NCBI RefSeq assembly: GCF_964340395.1
Contig: NC_135559.1
Location: 19,132,150-19,196,149, forward strand
Direction of reading: 5' to 3'
From: Glandiceps talaboti
Lineage: Eukaryota; Hemichordata; Enteropneusta; Spengelidae
DNA: 64,000 nt
Under the pieces are notes generated by a model that worked only from the letters and a program-made list of their open reading frames with translations, searched no databases and was not told where the DNA came from. Shown here one piece after another: positions 42,302-55,640 of the stretch. The stretch's first letter is position 1; every line of letters starts with the position of its first letter. The position numbers and the translations under genes were made by a program.

Positions 42302-43480
42302 CTAATGAAAAAGAATGGAAAAATAAACTATAGTATAAGAACACATGTTAAAAATCTACGTAAAAATGACAATTAGGAGAAATGGCAAAACAACAAGGTA
42401 AAATTAGAAAGTTTGACGTTAATATTATACTTCCTAAATTTCTAATCGAAAATCTATGAGATGTAAATTGAATGCCTCCTGTAAGGGAATCACCAATTAT
42501 GCAAATTACCCATTAAAATGATATTCAAAACAAATATGGTAATGAACGTTTTTCGACAAAGTACTGACAATAATTAATTATGCAAAGTGTTCCCTAAATC
42601 TTTGGGTGAAATCGACGGCTTTTATAGTACATATACACTCTGTTACATTTAACGTACGTATTAAATTGTATGGAAATTGAAGTACGCAGTCTTAAGATAT
42701 AGCCTAATTACCCAAACTCATTGATTATGCAAATTATTCATTAACACCATAAGGTACATCAACAAATCTTATAGGACAAATGCATTTCGTTATATTTAAA
42801 GAATATACTAAATTATATCGTAATTGAAGTATGTAGTCTTAAGATATATAGCCTAATTGCCTAAATTCATTAATTATGCAAATGATTCATTAAGACTTAA
42901 AGTTACATCAACAAGCTTGATACAGTATATGTAATATACGTTTATTTGATATTTGTACCAAATTATATGAAGTTTGAAACTTGAATTCATAAGATATAGA
43001 CTTATTGCTGAAAACCGTTGATTATGCAAATGAGTCAATAAAATTTATTGGATATTTACCAAAACCTAATCAGATCTTCCTTTTCCCAATAGGAAAATGT
43101 GTACCAAATTTCATATCAATTGACCAAGTCATTTTGGAGAAAACGATGTCACATACACACACAGACATTTCTGCCCGTTTCTGCCCCTAAAGTATCTCCT
43201 TATGGAAGGAAATCAAACGTGTCAGTCATTACTTACACCAATTCATGTGTATACTCATGGTATTTGCACAAGTGTGATACTACAAATAACACCAATAATA
43301 TTGTAGCACAACTATAAATTTTTTGTGTTACTTTTTCTTATTCTTAAAGGTGGTTCAAAATGCTCACATTCACTATTGGTATTTTGCTAGACATGTTTGT
43401 GAAATGTATTCTGGTTTTAAAATTTTAAAAAAGTGTCTGCAAACACCTTGAAATGACCTTTTTTTTCAGTCGGTTCCCTT
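42302..43480. repeat. 5' flank of gene C with a shorter 148-bp array
   Basis: Same jump as A at 'aaaatgaca|attaggaga'. The array at 42,470-43,200 has about four units, against seven in A: the interval from 16,790 to 17,220 of A is absent, which indicates loss or gain of about three units by slippage or unequal exchange. Confidence 0.75.
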
Positions 43481-43809
43481 CGGATTTACTTCGAGAGTTT
43501 TCAACAGGTAAATAAAACTGTATCATCTTACTAGTTTATGCATGATCGAATGTTTGTCCAGTGTGATAATCTCCCAGCAGATGAGAGATAAAGCAAACTG
43601 TTAACGTAAGTGATCTCTCGCCAATTATAAGATTAGGAATGTTTTAATGTAGATAAGAGGAGAATGGACAAGGCGTCTTTATTTAGTCAATAAAGAAAAG
43701 AGAGAATTCCATACAGCCTCAGACTGCTAGTGGTCTGAGATATAGCTGAGAGCAAAGTAACCAGGGAAAGAAAAAGAGATAGTCAAAACTGTCTAAGCAT
43801 TCACCCTGA

Positions 43810-44965
43810 CAGAGCGGCCACCTTCTCTTAGCGGTCACTTTGTGGCAGTCTCGTGCAATTTTACATGTTAATGACACTTGATAAAACGGCCACCTCTTTA
43901 AGGCGGTCAGCGGCCACCTATTACCGGCCCAATTTGGTAATTATACCATGTATAAAGGTCAGTATCTTTGAGTTGAAACTCTCAATTGAAATAGAAAGTC
44001 TTCAGAGGTAGTCCGATGTTTTGTTTTATCGCCGTATCGGTGTGAAAACACACACCTCCTTTGGTTTACGGAAACAAGACAATGACGTAGTTCATTCATG
44101 TTATTCACTATGGCCACACTGTGGGCATCACCCGGTAACATCAAACAGGGTGACTGTACCGCCAATAGACCCACAGTAATGTCAACGATACCCGTTTAAC
44201 ACTTGCTGCAATGCCGAAAGGAGTCAGAAACTTTACAATTGTACAATTGACAGGTCATAGGTCAAAGTGCGTCATCACGTAACACGTGAACCACAGTCCC
44301 TCTGTGCGTGAACGTAACAAAACATCAATGGCAGCAACTGTGTTTATAATCGCAGTGCGAGAGCTTCGTACATGTACCATTCCATGCTTTAGCATCGTAG
44401 CTGTCACGTCGTAACAAATCGTATCACAGCATTATTTACAGTTTATCACCGAAATCATGGCGAAGGCTGTTCGGAAGACTTTGACTTTGAACGAGAAGGT
44501 CGAGGTTATCAGTCTGTACAAAGCAAGTGGTTGTTCTGTGGGCTCAAACTGGCTGAGAAGTATGGTGTTGGGCGTGCCCAGATACTGAACATACTAAAAC
44601 GCAAGTCTGAATATTTGGCAATGCACCAGGTGATCGTAGAAGAAAGATTCGAAAGACGAAAAACTGTGTTACATAAATTTGTAATTGGACTAGACTGTAT
44701 TCATGATTGATATTTTTCACAGAAACTGCAAAATTATAATGTATCATGCAAAGCAGAGTTGTCATTGAATTGTAAATACATGTACATGTATTTTTGATGT
44801 GAGATTAAATAATTAGTTTTGAAACCCTTAATATTGTGTTGTATTTAGTTTGCGTCCCCACTTCTCTTAACCGATTACAAAAACAACCAACCCTCTACAG
44901 AAAGGCCACCTCTCTATAGTGGCAACATATTGTTGGTCCCTTGGCTGACCACTATACACAGGTTT
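43810..44965 (+). mobile_element. Tigger/pogo-like remnant (unit C)
   Basis: Copy of the A element, with more of the left end (gagcggccaccttctcttag). The right end reads, inverted, CAGTCAAACCTGTGTATAGT before TA. About 300 bp left of it (43,480-43,800) are C-specific. Confidence 0.6.
44457..44710 (+). pseudogene. CENP-B/Tigger transposase N-terminus, same frameshift as in A
   Basis: KAVRKTLTLNEKVEVISLYK then a frame change, then KLAEKYGVGRAQILNILKRK and a TGA at 44,708-44,710. The shared lesion shows that the element was dead before A and C separated. Confidence 0.75.
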
Positions 44966-45291
44966 GACTGTAGTTTTAAAACTCAATGAGTGAATTGATC
45001 AATATCACACACAAAATAAGTAATATTGCACCACAAAAATTGACCATTCAATCGATCAATCATTCAACCAAATAATGAATCAATCAATCAACCGATCGAT
45101 CAATCAATCAGTTACATGCTCGCTGCCCCCCCCCCCCCCCCCCCCCCCCCGTGGTAACAGTTGAAAATAGGGGGAAAAAGTGAAATAAACAACATTTTAA
45201 GACTTTCTTTGAAATGTAGAGAAAATAATATTTGAAATCCTGAAAATTGCGATTATTTGCCCTTTACCCTATACTCAGACCACTGCACTAA

Positions 45292-47449
<2,158 letters not shown>

Positions 47450-47929
47450 TAAGTAAAATGTACATGTCGTGGCATACAAGTCTAACAGCATACCCCCATG
47501 CGCAGGACACTCCTCCAAGCAGGCACCTCCAAGCTCAGGACGCCCCCTAGGAACATGTTCGTGAAATGCTTTTGTTTATCCTTGTGTTCTTTGTGTAACG
47601 ATACCATTCGAGGTGGTACTGGGTGTGTACGTTTATAGTTGTTCGATACTCTTAATTTTTTTTTACCCTTTGTAGGAATTGAAATCATTAGGTTGTCCTT
47701 GTAAACTGTATTTTTTGCTTTTTATCTCTTAATTTCCTTATCACATGACTTTGTATGTTTTCAATAATATAGCATTTCGTACACTCTTTCTTGTATTATT
47801 TTGTTGACAGCTAGCTATATATAAATTCCTAAAGGATCACTGATCACTGACACTAGCGCATTATCATTTCCCGAGACCGTCCCCAAGCTGGAGCTACTTC
47901 CAATGTTCGGAGATGCAAGTTTCGAGTGG

Positions 47930-48826
47930 CAGTGTCGATATCGCTGCCAAACAATGTGTTCAATACCTTGGAGCTGACTTGGACCAATCATTGTCAGGTG
48001 AAACTATGGCAGCCAAGGTTGTTAAAAAATCACACTCTCATCTGAAGTTTTTATATCGCAATAAGTAATTAGTAGATACTAATATCAGAAAACTACTCGC
48101 TAATTGTCTAGTTCAATGTCATTTTGATTATACCAGTTCATATTGGTATAGTGCCTTGACTATATGGAAAGCAAACACAAACTTCAAACTTCTCAAAATA
48201 AGGTTATACGATTTGTCCTGGATGTGCCACCGCGGACTTTATATTGAACCAACTCATTTCAAAGAATTGGGATGGCTCCCCGTCGGTCACAGGGTTTCAT
48301 ATATCAAGCTCACCATACATATGTATACATTGTACATAGAGTTAGAACAGGATTGGCACCCAAATATCTACCCGATCCATTTGTTTTTAGTCATGTATAT
48401 AGAACTAGATCTGGTCCCTATTCTATTTTTATTCCAAGTGGGGCTCGGTTTTATCAGAATAGTTTTGTTTATACAGCCAGTGTGCAATGGAACAAAGTAC
48501 AAAGTAATGTACAGAGCGTAACTTCTAGTACTCTTTTTAAGAAATGGTTGAAAGGATACTTTTATGATTTAATGGATCGATGTACGGTGTAAAAGATGAC
48601 TTCCTTTTTTACTGATTGTTGTTTATTCTCTTGTGAGTTTAATCTGTATGTTGGTAAAGTTGAGTTTGTCTGTTGTATGTGGGACCACAGTGGAAATAAG
48701 TTTTTAACTTTTCTGTGTTATCCCAGCACAATAACGTTTATTTTCTTTGTTGTAACTGTTTTCTGTATAACTGTATACTGAATGTTTATTTTATTGTGCT
48801 GAAATAAATCAAATCAAATCAATACC
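47930..48826 (+). pseudogene. Non-LTR reverse transcriptase C-terminal fragment
   Basis: Frame pieces read QCVQYLGADLDQSLSGE, KKSHSHLKFLYRNK and stop, then LLANCLVQCHFDYTSSYWY, then in other frames FVLDVPPRTLY and LAPKYLPDPFVFSHVY. This is the region after the RT catalytic box of CR1/L2-like elements. There is at least one stop and two frameshifts. The 3' end is an AATCA-type tail at 48,805-48,826. Confidence 0.7.
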
Positions 48827-48964
48827 ATATTAGACAAGTACATTAACATTTCCCGAAACCGTCCCCAAGCTGGAGCTACTAACAATACCATATTAGACTA
48901 GTACATGTACATTAACATTTATTGAGACCGTCCCAAGCTGGAGCTACTTGCAATACGATATTAG

Positions 48965-49540
48965 ACTAGTATTTATTTATTTATTTATTTATTCATTTGA
49001 GATGTCTACAGGATTACCCCATTTACAGACACTCTGAATTTGGAAAGACTAAAATGCATACATATAAAAATAGAAATAAAATAAATTAAAAAAAGATAAA
49101 ATTACTGAAATTGCGTTAAATTCACAAATCAACTATTTCATTTAGGACATCTTTTCTAAAAGTACTGAGACTTGAAAATATGTCAGTGTTTTGCAAGGTA
49201 TTGATAAAATTGAACGTCCTAGGTAAAAACAAGTTTTTCCTTTGAGTACAATTAAAATGTGCCATTTTGAATGTGCAGTGGGAACGGAGATTCCTGGAGG
49301 GCACATGAAACAGGACATTGGCAACAATATACATTGAGTTAAAAGAGCATTTATATAAAAAGACTGCATCCAGCAATTTCCTACGAGATTGAAGACTTTG
49401 AATATTAAAATACTGACAAAGACTACTGTAATCGAGGTTTACTCCTTTACCATGGAACGATTTGTGTAACTCCCAGCTTAAATTAGTTGAGAGGACAACG
49501 CCAAGATCTTTCTTGGTTTACACGGTCGATTTTGATGCCG
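48965..49540 (-). pseudogene. Second retrotransposon 3' fragment, minus strand
   Basis: 49,122-49,376 encodes YIVANVLFHVPSRNLRSH and NLFLPRTFNFINTLQ, ending in a stop, a typical CR1/L2-like C-terminus. On the minus strand it ends in (AAAT)n at 48,968-48,990. Confidence 0.6.
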
Positions 49541-49829
49541 TTACGCTTACATTGAACTGCACATGCGTAAACAATATTTGTATGCGGCCTGCGCTTGGAG
49601 GTGCCTGGAGGAGTGTCCTTCGCTGAGAAGTATGCTGTTAGACCCTACTCTGTTGTGGTCTGAGATTTAGATTTCGAAACGTCCGGATGGTGTAATTACA
49701 TAATGGTCCCAAAACACGCACTTACATAACACACTAACCCAATGACGCGTCGTCTCGCCTATTCGGATTCACCAAGGTGACTCATAGTCTAGGTTATCTT
49801 CGAACAAAATCAATATTTGTAGTTAGCTC

Positions 49830-50035
49830 CACAGGGGCGTGTAATATTGCATAGATTGTTGTTTTCCAGGTCTATAGACTAAATATAACAACCTTTTGAA
49901 TATATATTCCTACCTGTACAGGGAAAGATATTTATAGTATACGTAGTACTATAGATTGATACATTTGTGGCAGCAAGATTCGTATGATATTTTCCTAAGA
50001 AAACGGAAATCTAAGCAATAATACACGCCCCTGTG
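49830..50035. mobile_element. hAT-type MITE (unit C)
   Basis: CACAGGGGCGTGTAATATTG and an inverted, worn partner. GTTAGCTC on both sides (49,822-49,829; 50,036-50,043) is a perfect 8-bp duplication. It is inverted relative to the B copy and sits about 100 bp away in unit coordinates. Confidence 0.8.
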
Positions 50036-50290
50036 GTTAGCTCTGGATAAATCAAGAGCTACAAAGTAGTATACAATATAAACACTTAAGTAACAGAAGT
50101 GCCACGCTTATACGGCCGTCGCGTCGCTCCATATATACATTTTCAGAGGGACGTAGTCAGAATCGCGGTTCGGGCTCAGGTCGTATCTCAGACCCCCGGG
50201 CTCAGACCGTTCTACTTCCATGATGTATACTAAGTTGACGCAGGCAGACACAGGCAGCAAAAAGGGAATGGATGCTAGGTGATCAATGAG

Positions 50291-50938
50291 GGTCCTACTA
50301 ATTTATGCCCGGGACTGCCCGGGCCCAAAGTAGAAGTGTGCTTACGATTTTAATCACAGATTTCCACACTACAGATATAATATAATTGCTATCACGCAAA
50401 AATATATTTGTACATGCTTAAAACACCGTTTTATCACACAAACATTGCACCCCTGTTCCTGCTCTAGTAAACTGAACGCCATCTTGGACTCAAGACTCGA
50501 CTATTCTGTACGGGGGGGTTGCAGGATTTTTAGCATGGGCGGAAAAGTTTTTAGTACTGCATGCAACGCCCGATATAGAAACTGTCAACAGTCGTGGATG
50601 TTTGCCAAGAGACTTTCTGTGTAATTATAAAAGGATGGTGAATTATTTGTGTCACAAACATGCATGTGTTGTTACACACGTCAAAGTTACCTTTCCTGGC
50701 ACCCCTATCGTAGACTGGTCGAGTCTGACTATCAAAATACCGTCCTAAAATAAAATCGCTTGGTCGTGGATTTTGTTGTGTGTAAAAACGGTGTTTTCAA
50801 CTCTTCACACTCTGCTCTTTGCTGCGACAAAGATTTGTTTTGGTTTAAAAGCAGTAATCTGCACCGAGAACAGCAAGAAGATTCCTACATTTGCCCCGGG
50901 CAGCGTCCGGGCAGTCCCGGGCATAAATTAGTAGGACC
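50291..50938. mobile_element. Outward-ATG TIR element, inverted orientation (unit C)
   Basis: Same ends as 22,517-23,148, but the interior is reversed: here aagtagaagtgtgcttacga comes first and gaagattcctacatttgccc last. The flanks show only a partial repeat (gatca). The frame that is 60 codons in A is altered at its start here. Confidence 0.7.
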
Positions 50939-51780
50939 GGATCACTTCAGTGACACTGTCAGGGCAGATTCATTATATCAAAAGCTGAGCAACATTTAGT
51001 CTTACACATACCTAGTACCTGGTAGCAAAACGCCGGCCTCCTAAAGTCTGCCGAAGTAACTAACTATATATTCCTTAGGCAGTTGAATTTTTTCGGACAT
51101 AACCTTGGCTCACCCACGGTCCGCATGCACGTTTGGTGTATGAAGAGAAAACGTCTGCAGATGAGCGCCCGCATTCGATGAACCTAACTAAGTTACAGAC
51201 AACGCTTGACCCCGTCCACAGGAGCATGTAGTCTTGTTTGTACGTATTGATAGATACATGAAATTTCACTTCACGAACAGCTACTTTTAGGCCGTTTTGC
51301 TTGTTTGAATGGAAAATCAAATGCCATTACCAATTTTGCTGACAATATAGAGAAGAAGAGAAAGGGAGACACCAAGCGAAAGTCCTGTAACAACAGCTCC
51401 ATATGCAAATAAGCATTTCACATGGCAATCACACAGTCCATACCAAGTGAGGTGATATCTAGACCAATAACTGAAGGATGTGTTATAACGTCTTATAGTG
51501 ACCAAAATTTGCATACAGAGGGCATTACAATATTTGTTTTCTATTTTTCCTAGGGTACTGTACATGTTGCATGGGACCCCTACTAGTGATTAAACCTGCT
51601 GACTACGGAACGAATACACATGCCTGGTAATGTTATGGGTTATAAAAGACATGTTTTCTGAATTTAATTGGGCATTCATGGACGTCAAATTGCCCTTCAT
51701 TTACTGGTTTTCAGCCTCAGGAAAGAGTTACTATATAAAAGCCCTTGAGGTAGTAGCCTTGGGGTTGGGGTGAGGGTATA

Positions 51781-52728
51781 AATATGTTGATGATTTGACT
51801 ATGATTGAGAATACATCTGTTTATGATTGTAATAATATGCAAATTGAACTGCAGCGATTTGAAAAGTGGTCACAAGATAATAATATGTCACTCAACCCTT
51901 CAAAATGCCATTCAATGGATGTATCATTTGTCAAGAAACCTCCGCCATCAACGTCTTTGCAACTTGCTGGACAAGAACTTGTATCGACAGATGTGCTCAA
52001 TATACTAGGAGTCAAAATTGCTAAAACCATGAAATGGGATATACATATCAGTGACATTACAAGGCGTGCGAGTGGCCGTTTGTTTTTGCTAAGTTCACTT
52101 AAGAGATTTGGCCTTAGTAGAAGTGATCTGATCACAATTTATATCGGGTACATTCGACCTTTATTGGAATATGCTGTACCTGTATGGCATCCTGGGTTAA
52201 CCGTTAAGCAACATGATTCATTAGAACGTATTCAGAAAGGCCTATGTATCATATCAACAGGCACTTGAGACAGGTAAAATTGTAGATATGAAACAGAGAC
52301 GCGATAATATATGTTTAAACTTTGCGAAATCACTCAAAAAGTCTAGATTACACAGTGACTGGCTTACTAAGGAACGTACGTAGCGATGAAATCGGCCTTG
52401 AATTACGTAATTCTCGTCAACTATCTCTACCTAGGATACGTACACAGACATATGCTAAAAGTGCAATTCCTTACATGATTAAATTATGGAATGATGACAA
52501 ACACACTTGTTAGAAGCATTTTAAATGGTTCAGTGGTTAGTGTCTTCGTGTGTGTCCGTTGCCGTGCCCTTTTGTTAGTTGTAATTGTGTAAAGTTATTT
52601 TGATTCTGTCTTAACATGAAATGTAAAGGTTTTAATGTTTGCTATATTTTAAATTTATCAGTTATGTGAAGTTGTCGCAATTCAGTCTCTGACTGCTACG
52701 AACAATTTTAATAAACCATTAATTATTA

Positions 52729-52756
<28 letters not shown>
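51781..52756 (+). pseudogene. 5'-truncated non-LTR retrotransposon fragment with RT catalytic box
   Basis: It begins at YVDDLTMIE, the RT active-site box, and runs through LNPSKCHSM, VLNILGVKI and YIRPLLEYAVPVWHP, which are CR1/Jockey-type RT tail motifs. After STGT the frame breaks near 52,265; the C-terminal LPRIRTQTYAKSAIPYMI is in another frame. The 3' tail is (TTA)n. Units A and B give the empty site (gagggtata-taccacgg), and TATA is the likely short duplication. Confidence 0.8.
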
Positions 52757-52760
<4 letters not shown>

Positions 52761-53385
52761 CCACGGTTTTGACCCCCTTTTTCGATTCATGTAGACTTTT
52801 GAGTCTTGATTTTTAAAGCATTATGTAGAGGTTTGACGAACCTCTTTGAATACATTTATGACTTCTGACCCCATATTATGAACAAAGTTGTTACCATGGG
52901 TTGTTTTCAGTCATCTTTATCGGAAGTAGGCGCCCTTCTCCTCGGCCCCTGAGGCAGCCAATGAAATATCGATGACTTTAGCATATACGTGTAACATGAA
53001 AGTGTATCAAAAATGTTCAAAACTCGTGACATTCGACCTCTTTTTCTGGCTACAATGTAGACCTTTGACCCAAGTTTCTGGCTAAAATGTAGACTTTTGA
53101 CCGATATTTTGAATTTTTAGAGTTTGAGGAATTGCTTCGAAAATCCACAAACGTTGAGTGACTCTCCCCTACCCGGCTTGAATTTTTTTCGTAACCCCCC
53201 CCCCCACCCTTGACACAAACATTTTTCATAACCCCCTTCCATTTTACAATCATAACTCATTAAATGCTAATGGTACAGTACAAAAATTATACAAATTGAG
53301 GTTGAGTGTTCCATTGAAACACTACATGCACACATACACATGTATACATATGCATATATACGTAGGTATGTACATACATACTTGT

Positions 53386-54502
53386 ACTCCGGCTGGGCGT
53401 TAAATTTCGACTGACAGTTACAAATGAGGCTATTGACCAATCAGGGAAAAGCGTGAAGACCAGTGTATCAGCAGAGTAGCAAATTTATCAAATGTCGGTG
53501 GCGGAAGTGTATTTGCTGTGTATGAGATCCAATTAATGGCATCCAGGGAAGAGTGATTAGACGGAGACAATCATAACAAAAACGTGACCCCTGACTGTGA
53601 CTGAACAGGTAAGACTTCCGTTCACAAGTTGAACACTATTTTCGTAATAATAAACATTACCTCAGAGTGTATTTAGAAGGTGAATAAAATACACATAATT
53701 TCAACTTGTACTTGCAAGGTAGACTGTATAATGGCAGGGAGAAAGCGACGGTTTGCTGTTATGACATTTGAGGACATAGATCAGAAAGTGAAGACAAGTG
53801 TACTGAAAAATACACAGAAAAAAATACTAGCTCATCATGCAAGTTTGGAATAGTTGGGCCGAGGAGAGGGATGAAGACGGAATGGACAAAAAAGTCACAA
53901 TAATTGTGGACGGTATTGCACTGTAGTTTGAATGGTGTATTTTACTACAACTTGCGAGAGGTAGACGGTACTACTATTGCTTCGTAATACACAACATTTC
54001 AAAAGTTTGAATGGTGTATTTCATTTGCATGTAATTAATATGCTGTTTCTTTACGCTAGACATATAGATAAACAATTTCGCTAAAAGTTGTATTTTTGAT
54101 GTCAGTTGCCATGTTTTGTTTCATCAGTGGCAATTAAATTTCATATCACTAGTTGCATACACATGATGGATGTGATTGTATTGAGTAGTTTGTAATATGA
54201 ATGTCCTACATAATAATATCAAGCAAATACATAGTGGTATGAAATACACTGTACATTGGGATGTAATTGCTATTTTTGTCGTGCAACATAGCGATATAGT
54301 AACGTGTGTGACATTGAATGTTGACACAGGCATGTATTCAGTTTGTTGACATGTGTCAGCTTCGATAGGAAGTCACGTTGGCGTCAGGGTGTCTTGTCGA
54401 AAATCAAAACATAAACATTGAGTGTATGAAGTATTTCCTGGTAAGAATATGACACCATTGAATTATTTGCCGGGTACAAGATAAATGCCATCCGGGCATT
54501 TA

Positions 54503-54510
<8 letters not shown>
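53386..54510 (+). mobile_element. Insertion inside the boundary (CATA)n of units C/D, Crypton-like
   Basis: CATA units lie on both sides (before 53,386 and from 54,505), so about 1.1 kb interrupts the microsatellite. It contains a CCAATCAG box (53,437), a frame from 53,731 and no clear TIRs. Lack of TIRs fits a tyrosine-recombinase Crypton, but the case rests on one short frame. Confidence 0.4.
53731..53926 (+). pseudogene. Frameshifted N-terminus resembling Crypton/DUF3504 proteins
   Basis: MAGRKRRFAVMTFEDIDQKV then SVLKNTQKKILAHH and TAG. One base on, QVWNSWAEERDEDGMDKKV continues to a TAG at 53,924. The order (F-x-T-x-E-D-I-D ... K-N-T-x-K-K ... W-x-x-W-x-x-E-R) resembles the N-terminus of Crypton-derived KIAA1958-like proteins. 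No catalytic part is present. Confidence 0.4.
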
Positions 54511-54533
<23 letters not shown>

Positions 54534-54614
54534 CATACCGGTACATACATACATACATACATACATACATACACATACATACATACATACATACATACAT
54601 GTACATACATACAT
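54505..54614. repeat. (CATA)n microsatellite, left boundary of unit D
   Basis: About 105 bp of cata units with a ccggta interruption. Confidence 0.9.
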
Positions 54615-55130
54615 TTCCTTATGTTATGGATGTAGCATATTTCAAGAGAAAGGGGTAACAATGAATGCAGCTTATTCCCAAAGCAGTACTATAGGTAAAT
54701 TTTGAAATTAGGTGGTATTATTAGTTGAATCGAAGTTTGAAGGAGCCAAGTGGGGGTGGGTATGTGAGGGTGTTTCCCCTCCAGGAGATTTTTGAATTTC
54801 AAGGACTAAAAGAATGCTTTCTGGTGCTATTTTAAAATGTCAAATTTTGAGTACCCCCCCTAGGCCCTTTCAATCCCCAATTTTTGGGTAATCCCCCGTT
54901 TCACTCCCCAGTGTTCTTGAGTGACCCCCTGTCATAAATATCGACAGCTCCCTAAGCATCAACAATAAATCATAGAACATATATATTTCAATTTTTTATT
55001 TGGGCAATTAAAAACCATTAGCAACAGTTTACACTTACACATACACTGAAGTGATAGAAATGATAGATACAGGCACTAAAGCACTAGAGCGCTTCGAGCT
55101 CTTCGGAGATGAGGCGCATTACAAATTATC

Positions 55131-55163
<33 letters not shown>

Positions 55164-55640
55164 ACTACTGAGTCTATTATTTGTGTACCCAGAATGCCAT
55201 GTCCAAGTGTTCATGGGTTATTTTAATATTTTATTTCTCTCAGTTTTAGAGAGGTTTGCAATATAGAGGTGGTGAAAGTGAGTTTCCATGATTAACTGGT
55301 CAACAGCTTGGACAACCTAAGCCTCACCTTTGTTCTCCTTTAAGGTGATTCAAAATGCTCACATTCACGATTGCTATTTCGCTAGACGACATGTTTGTAA
55401 AATGCATTATGGTTTTAAGACTTTAAAAAAGCCATCTGCAAACACCTTAAAATGACCTTTTTTCAGTCTGTTCCCTTCTGATTTACTTCAAGAGTTTTCA
55501 GGTATTTCCGGTCCCACCTCGACCACAGGATTTTGTGACATCATAAGGAGAAGTCGTTAGCACTAAGGCTATGATGAGCGTAGTCAACAGGTGAACAAGT
55601 GACCTATCGGTCAGAATAGCTCCGCTGTTCTTTTTATTTT
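54615..55640. repeat. 3' flank block of unit D
   Basis: Homologous to 34,690-35,630. A retroelement tail of about 75 bp (gcgcttcgagctcttcggag ... (TTA)n, 55,085-55,160) interrupts it in D only. Confidence 0.7.

Larger units (their letters stand above)
47473..49654. mobile_element. 2.2-kb composite insertion with TIRs (unit C only)
   Basis: Inverted ends share GTCTAACAGCATAC and then GGACACTCCTCCA and GGCACCTCCAAGC. GTGG stands on both sides (47,469-47,472; 49,655-49,658), while A (21,570) reads straight through 'gtcgtggtctgag'. Two truncated retrotransposon pieces and a tandem of about 60 bp (48,823-48,960, ccgtccccaagctggagcta) lie inside. Confidence 0.65.

Noticed and set aside
48272-48592. 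Reading 48,272-48,592 as a host gene
   Set aside because: It is the frameshifted C-terminus of a retrotransposon RT that ends in the element's tail.
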